Below are positions 1-8,850 of a stretch of DNA of 64,000 bases, one piece after another. This stretch comes from Streptomyces liliiviolaceus. Lineage in GTDB: Bacteria > Actinomycetota > Actinomycetes > Streptomycetales > Streptomycetaceae. The DNA lies in the NCBI RefSeq assembly GCF_018070025.1, contig NZ_JAGPYQ010000002.1, forward strand, positions 1,736,001 to 1,800,000, written 5' to 3'. A program made the position numbers and the translations under genes. Below the pieces are notes generated by a model. That model was not told where the DNA came from. It saw only the letters and a list, made by a program, of their open reading frames with translations, and searched no databases. Numbering within the stretch: the first letter of the stretch is position 1; the number at the start of each line of letters is the position of its first letter.

Positions 1-2315
1 CCAAGGCCACGCCGGACAACTCCGCCGACGCGGGCGGCAACGGCCGGGTCGACGCGGTCGCCGCCACCGGGGGCACGCTGTTCGCCACGGGCACGGTCGA
101 CGCCGGCATCCACACCACCAGCGAGCCGGGCGAGACCGTCGAGAAGACGGTCCGGTGGCGCAACGACGGCGCCGAGCCGGTCACGGTCGACCTGTCCGTG
201 GCCGCCACGGAGACGGCGCCGACCGGCCTGTTCACCGTCGCCGACAAGCAGCTCGTCGTCCCCGCGGGCGGTTCCGCGGCGACGACCGTGACCACCCATC
301 TCGACCGCGCCGCCACCGAGCGGCGCTATACGGCACAGCTCACCGCCGAGGCCTCGGGCAGGACGCTGACCAGGTCGCTCCTCGGGGTCAGCACGTACGA
401 GGAGCCCTTCCATCTGCGTGTTCAGGTGACCGACCGCTCCGGTGTCCCGAGCCCGTCGCTCGTGTTCGTCAACTGGCAGCGGCAGGGCGACGAGTACAGC
501 CAGTCCGCCAACGCGGCCGGCGGCGCCCTCGACGCTCTCGTACGGCCCGGTACGTACACGGTCTGGGTCTGGGCGCCGGTCGAGGGGACGCACGGCGAGT
601 CCTCGCGGGGCCTGGCGCTGCTGAGCGCGCCCACCGTGGAGGTCCGCGGCGACACGGACGTCACGCTCGACGGTACGCGTCTGGTGCAGACCCGCGTGGT
701 GACGCCGAAGGCCAGCACGGACAGCGATGTCCGGGTCGACTTCAGCCGGACGTTCGGGGACGACTCGCCTCCGGTCGTCGACTCCTGGACGGTCGGCAGC
801 GGGTACGACAGCCTGTGGGCCCTGCCGACCGCGAAGCCCGCCTCGGGCGAACTGACCTACACGGCCCGCTGGCGGATGCAGCAGCCCCTCGTCAGCCTGA
901 GCTCCGGGAAGCAGGACTTCGACGACCTGTGGGTCCAGCCCGGGTCCGCCGACCCGGCCGAGGGCGACCGCACCCTGCGTGCCGTCCACGCGGGTGCCGG
1001 TCTGACGGAGGACTACGAGGGGCTGGACGCCCGGGGCAGGATCGCCGTGGTGAACTACCTCCCGGAGGACGAGGAGGACGACGGGGACGAAGAGGATCTT
1101 GCGGCCGGAAAGGCCGCCGCAGCCCCCGACCAGGTGCAGTCCGCCGAGAAGGCCGGCGTCGCCCTGCTGGTGATCGTCAACGACCTCGACGGCAGGCTCC
1201 GCGAGCCCGTCCGCAAGACCCCGCTCACCGTCGTGGGCCTGTCCCGCACCGAGGGCACGGCACTGATCGACCGCATCAAGGCGAGCCCGGACGGCTCCGT
1301 CGCGATGCGCACGGTCACCCACGCGAAGACGGGCTACCTGTACGACCTCGTGCGCTCCTGGCACGACACGATCCCCCAGAAGCCGACGTACGCGCCGACC
1401 GAGCGGCAGCTCGCCCGCGTCGACGTCGACTTCCGCAACGATCCGGCGAAGGAGGTCGACGAGTTCCGCTACGACATCCAGCCCTACCTCGGGGTGAAGA
1501 TCGGCATGCAGCGGCTGTCCCACTCCGGGGCGCGGCGCACCGACTGGGTGACCTCGGACCGCGGGGTCCGGTGGATGGAGGAGGCGACCACTGCCTTCGC
1601 GACGCAGAAGTCCGGTCTGCTCGCCTACCCGGCCGGGCGGAGCACGTACGTGCAGTGGTTCGGGCCCGTGCAGCGGCCCCGGGTCAACGTCAGCGAGACG
1701 CTGCCGCGGCGCACCGGCGACACCGTCGAGGCGAACGTGCCGGGCTGGGGTGACGGTACGAACGGCCATGTGAGCACCTATGGGACCGGTACGACCTCGC
1801 AGCGGACGGAGCTGTACCGGGGCGACGCCCTGGTCGCGGGCTCCGACGGCTACTCCGTGGCAGGCGAGGTACCGGCGGCCAGGGCCGGCTACCGCCTGGT
1901 GACCACGACGGAGCGCACCGAGGGATTCCCGTACTCGACCTCCACCCGTACCGAGTGGGGCTTCGCGTCGGCGACTCCCAAGAAGGGCGAGAGCGGTCTG
2001 CTGCCGCTGGTGCAGCTCGACTACCTGATCCCGACCGCGGCCGACGGGACGGCCCGGCGGACCGCGCCCGTGCTGGTCACGGCCTCGCACGTGCCGGGAG
2101 TCTCCGGCGCCGCCACCCGGGTCGACAAGGTCGAGGTGTCGTACGACGACGGGCGGAGCTGGCGGCGGGCCTCGCTGTCCACGTCGTCCGAGGGCGCGCT
2201 CGCCCGTCTCGCCGCTCCGCGGAAGGCCGAGTTCCTCTCGGTGCGGGTCCATGCGTCCGATGCGCGGGGGAACTCCGTCGTGCAGACGATCGTGCGGGCG
2301 GTGGGGGTCGGCTGA
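1..2315 (+). CDS. S8 family (subtilisin-like) serine peptidase, C-terminal part, 5' end outside window
   Basis: Open from the left edge (frame of position 3) to the TGA at 2313; about 770 residues are visible. The opening GNGRVDAVAAT resembles the segment that closes the catalytic domain of S8 subtilases, so the Asp/His/Ser triad would lie upstream. Beta-rich sandwich-like sequence follows. A protease-associated (PA)-like domain lies near visible residues 325-430 (core VQSAEKAGVALLVIVND) and is interrupted by a very acidic stretch (EDEEDDGDEEDL). The tail is again beta-rich. Known for the family: large secreted multidomain peptidases. The catalytic centre is not visible, so the assignment rests on the linker motif and the PA domain. 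Confidence 0.65.
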   Translation, partial: KATPDNSADAGGNGRVDAVAATGGTLFATGTVDAGIHTTSEPGETVEKTVRWRNDGAEPVTVDLSVAATETAPTGLFTVADKQLVVPAGGSAATTVTTHLDRAATERRYTAQLTAEASGRTLTRSLLGVSTYEEPFHLRVQVTDRSGVPSPSLVFVNWQRQGDEYSQSANAAGGALDALVRPGTYTVWVWAPVEGTHGESSRGLALLSAPTVEVRGDTDVTLDGTRLVQTRVVTPKASTDSDVRVDFSRTFGDDSPPVVDSWTVGSGYDSLWALPTAKPASGELTYTARWRMQQPLVSLSSGKQDFDDLWVQPGSADPAEGDRTLRAVHAGAGLTEDYEGLDARGRIAVVNYLPEDEEDDGDEEDLAAGKAAAAPDQVQSAEKAGVALLVIVNDLDGRLREPVRKTPLTVVGLSRTEGTALIDRIKASPDGSVAMRTVTHAKTGYLYDLVRSWHDTIPQKPTYAPTERQLARVDVDFRNDPAKEVDEFRYDIQPYLGVKIGMQRLSHSGARRTDWVTSDRGVRWMEEATTAFATQKSGLLAYPAGRSTYVQWFGPVQRPRVNVSETLPRRTGDTVEANVPGWGDGTNGHVSTYGTGTTSQRTELYRGDALVAGSDGYSVAGEVPAARAGYRLVTTTERTEGFPYSTSTRTEWGFASATPKKGESGLLPLVQLDYLIPTAADGTARRTAPVLVTASHVPGVSGAATRVDKVEVSYDDGRSWRRASLSTSSEGALARLAAPRKAEFLSVRVHASDARGNSVVQTIVRAVGVG

Positions 2316-2462
2316 CACAGCCGACCGGCTTACGGGTGGCTGTGGCGCCTGGTCCTCAGGCGTGGGCCGCCCTCCGGGGTGACCGGGGTGAGCGCCCTCC
2401 GGGGCGCGGGGATCCGACGTGTGGCGGCTGCCGGTCGGCGGTGGCTGAGCGCGCAGTTCCCC

Positions 2463-2479
2463 GCGCCCCTTCGGGGCGC
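2463..2479. repeat. Short GC-rich hairpin repeat
   Basis: GCGCCCC/GGGGCGC arms of 7 bp around a TTC loop, preceded by GCGCAGTTCCCC. I recall this kind of element as recurring in Streptomyces intergenic DNA, but its copy number cannot be checked here. It lies in the 319-bp gap 2316-2634, which holds no gene. Confidence 0.45.
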
Positions 2480-2492
2480 TCGCCCGCGGTGG

Positions 2493-2538
2493 CCTGGAAG
2501 GGATCCGCCCCCGTTCGGGGAAGCAGATCCCTTCCAGG
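2493..2538. terminator. Hairpin terminator after the S8 peptidase
   Basis: Perfect 13-bp arms CCTGGAAGGGATC (2493-2505) and GATCCCTTCCAGG (2526-2538), with a CCCC-GTTC-GGGG mini-stem inside the loop. There is no T-run, which is usual for actinomycete terminators. It separates the peptidase from the sugar operon. Confidence 0.65.
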
Positions 2539-2594
2539 TCTTGACCGCACGCGGAACCCCTCCTAAAGTCCTCGCACTTCCGCAGGTACATCGA

Positions 2595-2609
2595 TTAACC
2601 ACTCGTTAA
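2595..2609. promoter_or_regulatory. Candidate operator upstream of the sugar operon
   Basis: TTAAC-N5-GTTAA inverted repeat, unusually AT-rich for this DNA, 26 bp upstream of the binding-protein start. It is a plausible site for the LacI-family protein encoded at 5770-6843, but the pairing is inference. Confidence 0.4.
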
Positions 2610-2634
2610 CCGCCTTGGTTGGAGACACCCCGCT

Positions 2635-3927
2635 GTGCGCTCACCGCTGACTCGGCGCGGCTTCCTCGCCGCCGGTTCCGGCCTCACCGCCGCGACCGCC
2701 CTGCCCGCTCTGTCCGGCTGTTCCGCGCTGGCCGCGGCGGACTCCGATCCCGACACGCTCGTCGTGCACAGCCAGCTGGGCACGACCGCGCCGGGATCGC
2801 CCACCTATCTGGACTCCCTGGACCGCTTCCGCAAGGAGAACCCGGGGCTCAAGGTCAAGAACCTCGTCAACGGCGACGACCTCGCCCAGGTCTACGAGAC
2901 CTCCCGGCTGGCCCGTAAGGAGCCGGACGTCGTGATGGTCAACCTCTACGACAAGACCCTGGCCTGGACGGATGTCGGCGCCACGGTCGACGTCAAGGAC
3001 TATCTGGACGACTGGGGGCTGCGCGAGCGCGTGCTGCCCGTGGCCCTGGACGCCTGGACCGACGGCGAGGGCAGGCTGCGGGCCTTCCCCTATTTCGCCA
3101 CCAACTGGCCCGTCGCCTACAACCGCTCGCTCCTCGACAAGGCGGGCGTGGACGAGATCCCGGTGACCGGCGACCAGCTGATCGCCGCGGCCCGCAAACT
3201 GCGGGCCAAGGGCATCGCCCCCGTCACCACCGGCGGCAACGACTGGACCGGGCAGAAGCTCCTCGCCCAGATCATTCAGACCTTCCTCAGCGAGGACGAG
3301 GCCCGGCACGTCTACTCCACCGGTGACTTCAGTGGCAGCAGGGGCGCCATGGAGGGCATCGAGTACTTCGTGGCGCTGCGCGACGCCGGGGTGTTCGTCG
3401 ACAAGGCCCAGGGTCTGACCTCCGACCTGATGACCACGCAGTACAACACGCAGTCCGCCGCCATCCAGTCGGCGATGTCGTCGGCGCTCGCGAAAGTGCC
3501 CGAGTCCGTCGCGCGGCACACGGACGTGGGCGGCTGGCCGCTCGCCGAGGGCGCCGCGCACAAGCTGCCGACGATCCTGCGGACGTACACGCTCATCGGG
3601 TTCTGGATCAGTCCGAACGGTACGAAGAAGATCGACGCCGTCGAGAAGTTCCTGCGGTTCATGTACCGCCCCGACACCGTGTCCCGGTTCATCAAGGAGA
3701 GCGGCCGCGACATGGCGCTGCGCTCCGGCACGGTCAGTACGGACTTCCCGCTGGTCGCGGCGGCCCAGCGGCTGGGGGACGACGTCAGCCAGGTCCTGCT
3801 GCCCGACGTGTACGTGCCGCCGGCTGCGACCCAGCCGCTGATCACCGCGACCAGTACGTCCTTCACCCGGGGTACCGGCGCCGCGAAGGTCCGCGCCGCG
3901 CTCGAAGCCGCGTACCGCTCCGCATGA
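2635..3927 (+). CDS. Extracellular sugar-binding lipoprotein of an ABC importer (Tat type)
   Basis: 430 aa, GTG start with GGAG 10 nt upstream. The N-terminus has a twin-arginine motif (TRRGFLAAG) and a lipobox (LSGC, Cys about residue 29), so it is predicted to be exported folded by Tat and lipidated. The remainder is a family 1 extracellular solute-binding protein (SBP_bac_1 / UgpB-like), with the conserved mid-protein signature FPYFATNWPVAYNRSLLDKAG. It captures an oligosaccharide for the two permeases directly downstream. No ATPase gene is present; Streptomyces sugar importers of this type usually share the MsiK ATPase. The two downstream glycosidases point to a beta-linked oligosaccharide. 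Confidence 0.85.
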   Translation: MRSPLTRRGFLAAGSGLTAATALPALSGCSALAAADSDPDTLVVHSQLGTTAPGSPTYLDSLDRFRKENPGLKVKNLVNGDDLAQVYETSRLARKEPDVVMVNLYDKTLAWTDVGATVDVKDYLDDWGLRERVLPVALDAWTDGEGRLRAFPYFATNWPVAYNRSLLDKAGVDEIPVTGDQLIAAARKLRAKGIAPVTTGGNDWTGQKLLAQIIQTFLSEDEARHVYSTGDFSGSRGAMEGIEYFVALRDAGVFVDKAQGLTSDLMTTQYNTQSAAIQSAMSSALAKVPESVARHTDVGGWPLAEGAAHKLPTILRTYTLIGFWISPNGTKKIDAVEKFLRFMYRPDTVSRFIKESGRDMALRSGTVSTDFPLVAAAQRLGDDVSQVLLPDVYVPPAATQPLITATSTSFTRGTGAAKVRAALEAAYRSA

Positions 3928-3991
3928 GCCTCTCCCCGCCCCCTCCCCCGTGTCCCCCGCGTCCCTCGCCCCAGTCCATCGGAGTCACCGC

Positions 3992-4930
3992 ATGACGACG
4001 TTGACGCCCACACCGGGCGACACCACGGTCCGCCGCCCCGGCCCGCCGTCCGCCACCGCGGAGCGGCGCCCGCCCCGGCAGGGCGGCACCGTCCTCGCCG
4101 TGCCGGCCCTGATCTGGTACCTGGTCTTCATGGTCGGGCCGATGATCGCGATCTTCGTGGTCGCCGCCCTGCACTGGCCCGGCATGCTGCAGCCGGTGTC
4201 GTTCGCCGGCCTCGGCAACGTGCGCACGGTCATGGACGACCCGGTGTTCTGGGACGCGGTGCGCAACACCGCCGTCCAGCTCGCCGTCGCCCTGCCCATC
4301 ATGATCGTGTGCGCCTACATGCTGGGCTACTACGTGGCGCAGAAGCCGCCGGGGCACCGGGTCATCCGCTATCTGCTCTTCATCCCGGGGCTCATCTCGA
4401 CGCCGGCGAAGGCCATGGTCTTCTACGCCGCGCTCTCCCCGGACGGGCTGGCCAACGGCGCGCTGGAGTCCGTCGGACTCGGCTCGCTGACCGACGCCTG
4501 GCTCGCCTCGCCGTCCACCGCGCTGGCCTGTCTCATCGCGCTGGACGTGTGGGCGGGCATCGGCTTCACGGCCGTCCTGTTCGCGGCCCGGCTCGGCAGT
4601 GTGCCCGACGAACTCGGTGAGGCCGCACAACTCGACGGCGCCGGGCACTGGCGCACGATGTGGCTCATCCACTTCCCCGTGATCCGCGACTACGTCGGTG
4701 TCGTGACGATGCTCCAGTTCCTGTGGACGCTCTTCGGGTCCGCCCAGCACGTCCTGCTGCTCACCCAGGGCGGACCGGGCAGCTCGTCCACCACCCTGTC
4801 GTTCCTCGTCTACCAGAAGGCGTTCATCGCGGCCGACCTGGGCTACAGCCAGACCGTCGGCGTCATCCTCTTCCTCGCCGGGCTCGTCGGACTGCTCACC
4901 ATCCGCCGCGCATTCCGCCAGAACTACTGA
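3992..4930 (+). CDS. Sugar ABC transporter permease, MalF/UgpA type
   Basis: 312 aa from ATG 3992, which has GGAG 7 nt upstream; an in-frame GTG at 3950 lacks a site and is less likely. Cytoplasmic N-terminus, then six predicted membrane helices starting near residue 35 (VLAVPALIWYLVFMVGPMIA). The ATPase-contact EAA loop is visible as ELGEAAQLDGAGHWRTMWLI. The first TM domain of the importer, it pairs with the next gene, which begins 15 bp after its stop. Confidence 0.88.
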   Translation: MTTLTPTPGDTTVRRPGPPSATAERRPPRQGGTVLAVPALIWYLVFMVGPMIAIFVVAALHWPGMLQPVSFAGLGNVRTVMDDPVFWDAVRNTAVQLAVALPIMIVCAYMLGYYVAQKPPGHRVIRYLLFIPGLISTPAKAMVFYAALSPDGLANGALESVGLGSLTDAWLASPSTALACLIALDVWAGIGFTAVLFAARLGSVPDELGEAAQLDGAGHWRTMWLIHFPVIRDYVGVVTMLQFLWTLFGSAQHVLLLTQGGPGSSSTTLSFLVYQKAFIAADLGYSQTVGVILFLAGLVGLLTIRRAFRQNY

Positions 4931-4945
4931 TCGGAGCCGCTCACC

Positions 4946-5773
4946 ATGAAGCTCGGCAAGCGCTGGCTGCCCGCGCACATCCTGGTGTGGTCCTACGCCG
5001 TCCTGCTGATCGTGCCGCTGTACTACTTCCTCGCCTCGGCCTTCAAGACGAACGACGAGATCTTCGCGCATCCCTTCGCCCTGCCCACCTCGTTCGGGTT
5101 CGGCAACTTCCGTACCGCCTTCGACAGCGCCGACCTGGGGCTCGCCGTCGTCAACTCGACGCTGGTGACGGTTCTCGCGCTCGTCCTGACGTTGGGGCTG
5201 GCGCTGCCCGCCGCGTTCGCGCTCGCCCGTTCCACGGGTCGGCTCGCGTCGGTCATGGAGAAGGTGTTCTCGCTCGGCTTCCTCATCCCCACCTTCGCGG
5301 CGCTCTTCCCGACGTTCCTGCTGGCCGCGGCGACGGGACTGTTCCACACCCGTACGTTCATGGTGCTGTTCCTGCCCGCGACCGCGATGCCGCTGTCCGT
5401 GGTGATCCTGGTGCAGTTCATGCGGACCATCCCCAAGGAGATGGAGGAGGCCGCGCGGATGGACGGCGCGTCCACGTTCGCGGTCCTGCGACACGTCTAC
5501 GTCCCGATGTGCATGCCCGGCATCGCGACGGTGCTGCTGCTGAACTTCCTGACCTTCTGGAACGAGTACCTGTACTCGCTCGTGATCATCGGGCCCGATC
5601 CCGCCCAGCGCACGGTCCAGGTCGCCCTGCCCACCCTGAAGTCGATCACCGGCACCGACTACGGCGTCCTCACCGCGGGCACGGTCCTCACCCTCGTACC
5701 CGTGTGGGTCGTCTACACCGTGCTGCAGAAGCGCATGCAGCAGGCGCTCGTCAGCGGGGCGGTGAAGATGTGA
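4946..5773 (+). CDS. Sugar ABC transporter permease, MalG type
   Basis: 275 aa, six predicted membrane helices, EAA loop EMEEAARMDGASTFAVLRHV, and the typical C-terminal GAVKM ending. ATG with GGAG 9 nt upstream. Its stop overlaps the GTG of the LacI regulator (GTGA), so regulator and transporter are probably translationally coupled. Confidence 0.88.
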   Translation: MKLGKRWLPAHILVWSYAVLLIVPLYYFLASAFKTNDEIFAHPFALPTSFGFGNFRTAFDSADLGLAVVNSTLVTVLALVLTLGLALPAAFALARSTGRLASVMEKVFSLGFLIPTFAALFPTFLLAAATGLFHTRTFMVLFLPATAMPLSVVILVQFMRTIPKEMEEAARMDGASTFAVLRHVYVPMCMPGIATVLLLNFLTFWNEYLYSLVIIGPDPAQRTVQVALPTLKSITGTDYGVLTAGTVLTLVPVWVVYTVLQKRMQQALVSGAVKM

Positions 5774-6843
5774 GCACGTCCACCGAAGAGCCCGGCACGC
5801 CGGACAGGGCAGGACGGCGTCCCACCATCAAGGCCGTCGCGGCGGCAGCCGGCGTGTCCACCGCGGCTGTCTCCCAGGCCTTCAACGACAAGGGGCGGCT
5901 GTCCTCGACGACCCGCCGCCGCATCCTGGACACCGCGCTGGAGCTGGGCTGGTCGCCGAGCGCGCCCGCCGCGGCCCTGCGCAGCGCCCGCACCCGGACG
6001 CTCGCCCTGGTCGTCCGGCGCCCCACCGACGTCCTCGGCGCGGACCCCCACTTCAGCGAACTGATCACCGGTATAGAGGGCGAACTCGCCCCGCGCGGTT
6101 ACGGGTTGCTGCTGCACCTGGTCGCCGGCGCGCAGGAGGAGAACGTCCTCTACGAACGGCTGGCCGCCGAGGGCCGGGTGGACGGTGCGGTGCTCACGGA
6201 CGCGCGTGCCGTCGACCCCCGCCCCGCGCTGCTGGCCCGCCTCGGCCTGCCCGCGGTGCTGCTCGGCGCTCCCGACCGCGCGGCGGCGGTGCCGAGCGTC
6301 GGCCTCGGTCAGCAGGGCGCCGGCGTCGAAGAAGTCGTCGCCCATCTGCTGGAACTCGGCCACCGGCGCATCGCCTATGTGGCGGGTCCCGAGGAGTTGC
6401 AGCACACCAGACTGCGGCACGGCGCCTTCGACGCGGCCCTGCGCGCGGCGGGGGTACGGCCGGTCGCCGTGCTGCACACGGACTTCTCGGAGGTGTCGGC
6501 CGTCGCCGCGACGGTCGCGCTGCTCGACACCGCCGACCGCCCCACTGCCATCGTCTATGCCAACGACTCCATGGCTGTGTGCGGCATGGGCGCCGCGCAG
6601 CGCGCGGGGCTGCGCGTCCCTCGCGATCTCTCGGTCGTCGGCTACGACAACCTGCCGCTCGGCCGTTGGCTCCATCCGCGGCTGACCACCGTCGACCAGC
6701 AGGTGCAGCGGGTCGGCGCGGCTGCCGCGCGGGTCCTGCTCGCCCGGTGCGGCGAGGACGTCGAGGCCGAGCGGCTCGACGACCGGCCCCGCCTGGTCGT
6801 CCGGGAGTCCACCGGCCCGGCTCCCCGAAGACCCGCCTCCTGA
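5770..6843 (+). CDS. LacI-family transcriptional regulator
   Basis: 357 aa; GTG start overlapping the permease stop. N-terminal LacI HTH (TIKAVAAAAGVSTAAVSQAF) with hinge helix, then a periplasmic-binding-protein-like effector domain. The recognition helix has AAVSQAF in place of the common TTVSRVL, so its operator may differ from standard CG-centred LacI sites. Located inside the operon, it is expected to repress it and respond to the imported sugar. Confidence 0.88.
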   Translation: MSTSTEEPGTPDRAGRRPTIKAVAAAAGVSTAAVSQAFNDKGRLSSTTRRRILDTALELGWSPSAPAAALRSARTRTLALVVRRPTDVLGADPHFSELITGIEGELAPRGYGLLLHLVAGAQEENVLYERLAAEGRVDGAVLTDARAVDPRPALLARLGLPAVLLGAPDRAAAVPSVGLGQQGAGVEEVVAHLLELGHRRIAYVAGPEELQHTRLRHGAFDAALRAAGVRPVAVLHTDFSEVSAVAATVALLDTADRPTAIVYANDSMAVCGMGAAQRAGLRVPRDLSVVGYDNLPLGRWLHPRLTTVDQQVQRVGAAAARVLLARCGEDVEAERLDDRPRLVVRESTGPAPRRPAS

Positions 6844-6915
6844 CCCGGCCCCGGTGTGCCGCACGCCCGCACCTGCCACCGCACCACCGATCGATCCGAG
6901 AAGGACCAAAGGACC

Positions 6916-8850
6916 ATGCGACGCCACAGCGCCCACCTGACCCACGACTCCGCCGTACTGCCCTGGCTCGGCGCCAACTTCTGGTCCCGCACCGGCGGTC
7001 CGCTGATGTGGCGCGACTATGACCCCAAGACGGTCCGCGAGGAACTGGAGGTGCTGCGCGAGCACGGTCTGACCATGACGCGCTCCTTCTTCTACTGGCC
7101 CGACTTCCACCCCGAGCCGCACCGGATCGACGAGACCCTGTGCGAGCGTTTCGCGGACTTCCTCGACGCCCATACCGAGGCAGGCATGGGCACGGTGCCC
7201 ACCTTCATCGTCGGTCACATGTCCGGCGAGAACTGGGACCCCGTGTGGCGGGGCGGCCGGGACCTGTACGAGGACGTGTGGATGGTCGGCCGCCAGGCGT
7301 GGTTCGCCTCGCAGATGACCCGCCGCTTCAAGGACCACCCGGCGGTCACCGGCTGGCTCATCACCAACGAGATGCCCGGCTACGGTCGCGTCTACCAGGA
7401 GAACCCGCCCTCCTCCGACGTCGTCACGGCCTGGGCGCAGGCCATGTGCAACGCCGTACGGGCGGCCGGCGGCACCCAGCCCGTCTCCCTCGGGGACGGC
7501 GCCTGGGGCATCGAGGTGACCGGCCGCGACAACGGCTTCTCGCTCCGGGACACCGCCGAGTACGTCGACTTCGTGGGCCCGCACGTCTACCGCTCGGACA
7601 CCGACCGGCCCCGCCAGCACTACCGGGCCGCCTTCGAGTGCGAGCTGGCCTCGGTGACGGAACAGCCCGTCGTCCTGGAGGAGTTCGGGCTGTCCACCGA
7701 CACCGTGTCCGCCGAGAACGCCGGGATCTACTACCGGCAGACCCTGCACAACTCGCTGCTCGGCGGTGCCACGGGCTGGATCGCCTGGAACAACACCGAC
7801 TACGACGACCTGTGGGACCGCTCGCCGTACGACCACCACCCCTTCGAGATGCACTTCGGCATCACGGACAGCGAAGGCGCGCCGAAGGCTCCGTTGCTCG
7901 AACTCGCCGCGTTCGCGGATGTGTTGGAGGCGGTGGACTTCGCCCGCTGCCGGCGGGCCGACACCGACGCCGCCCTGGTCGTGCCCGCGTTCCTGGAGCG
8001 CGGCTACCCCTACAGCAGGCCCGCCGACCGACCGCTGATCTTCACCTCGCTGCACCAGGCGTACGTCGCCGCCCGCGCCGCCGACCTGCCGGCCGGACTG
8101 GTCCGCGAGGCCGACCACCTCCCCGGCCACGCCAAGCTCTATCTGCTCCCCGCCACCCGGCAGTTGACCGCCCGTACGCGGCGCGAACTGGCCCGGCGGG
8201 CACAGGAGGGGGCGACGGTCTACCTGTCGTTCTGCTCCGGTGAACACCCCGGCACGCGCGGCCCGTGGTTCGACGACCTCGACGGCCTCTTCGGGGTCGA
8301 GCTGCAACTGTCGTACGGGGTCGCCGAGCCCATCACCGACGACGTACTGGAGATGACCTTCACCGAGGACTTCGGTCCGCTCGCGGCCGGTGAGACCCTT
8401 ACGTTCCCGGTGGCGGGCAACGAGGACAGCCGGGCCTACCTGCCGGTGGTCCCGCGCGACGCCCGGGTGGTCGCCGTCGACGGGCACGGCCGCCCCGCCC
8501 TCCTCGTGCGCGAGACCGGCAGCGGACGCACGGTCCTCGCGACCTACCCGCTGGAGCACATGGCCGCCCGCACCGCCCGGATCAATCCGGAGCAGACACA
8601 CCGTCTGTACGGGGCGCTCGCCGACCTCGCGGGCGCCGCGCGTCCGGTGACCGTCGACAGCCCGTACGTGGGCGCGGACCTGCTCGTGCACGAGGACGGA
8701 CGGCGCTTCGTGTGGCTGGTCAGCCAGTCCGCCGAGGAACTGACCGTACGCCCGGACGCGGTCGGCACCCTGCACGACCTGACGTCCGGCGAGCAGGTGA
8801 CGGACGTGCGGCTCGCGCCGTACGGGGTCGTCGTCCTGGAGCTGACATGA
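6916..8850 (+). CDS. Cytoplasmic glycoside hydrolase, GH5/GH42-like TIM barrel with GATase-like domain
   Basis: 644 aa from ATG 6916 (AAAGGA upstream); an earlier in-frame start at 6856 has no site. The TIM barrel occupies about residues 15-330, with acid/base Glu152 in LITNEMPGYG and likely nucleophile Glu256 in VLEEFGLS, as in endo-beta-mannanase/cellulase-like proteins. Residues about 400-500 (LYLLPATRQLTARTRRELAR, then FDDLDGLFGVE) resemble the glutamine-amidotransferase-like domain of GH42 beta-galactosidases. There is no signal peptide, so it acts on sugars already imported. It overlaps the next GH3 gene by ATGA. Exact substrate unknown. Confidence 0.75.
   Translation: MRRHSAHLTHDSAVLPWLGANFWSRTGGPLMWRDYDPKTVREELEVLREHGLTMTRSFFYWPDFHPEPHRIDETLCERFADFLDAHTEAGMGTVPTFIVGHMSGENWDPVWRGGRDLYEDVWMVGRQAWFASQMTRRFKDHPAVTGWLITNEMPGYGRVYQENPPSSDVVTAWAQAMCNAVRAAGGTQPVSLGDGAWGIEVTGRDNGFSLRDTAEYVDFVGPHVYRSDTDRPRQHYRAAFECELASVTEQPVVLEEFGLSTDTVSAENAGIYYRQTLHNSLLGGATGWIAWNNTDYDDLWDRSPYDHHPFEMHFGITDSEGAPKAPLLELAAFADVLEAVDFARCRRADTDAALVVPAFLERGYPYSRPADRPLIFTSLHQAYVAARAADLPAGLVREADHLPGHAKLYLLPATRQLTARTRRELARRAQEGATVYLSFCSGEHPGTRGPWFDDLDGLFGVELQLSYGVAEPITDDVLEMTFTEDFGPLAAGETLTFPVAGNEDSRAYLPVVPRDARVVAVDGHGRPALLVRETGSGRTVLATYPLEHMAARTARINPEQTHRLYGALADLAGAARPVTVDSPYVGADLLVHEDGRRFVWLVSQSAEELTVRPDAVGTLHDLTSGEQVTDVRLAPYGVVVLELT

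Noticed and set aside
3863..5494. 543-codon minus-strand frame across the permeases
   Set aside because: Highly charged Arg/Glu/Gly composition typical of a shadow frame; both permease genes on the plus strand are well supported.
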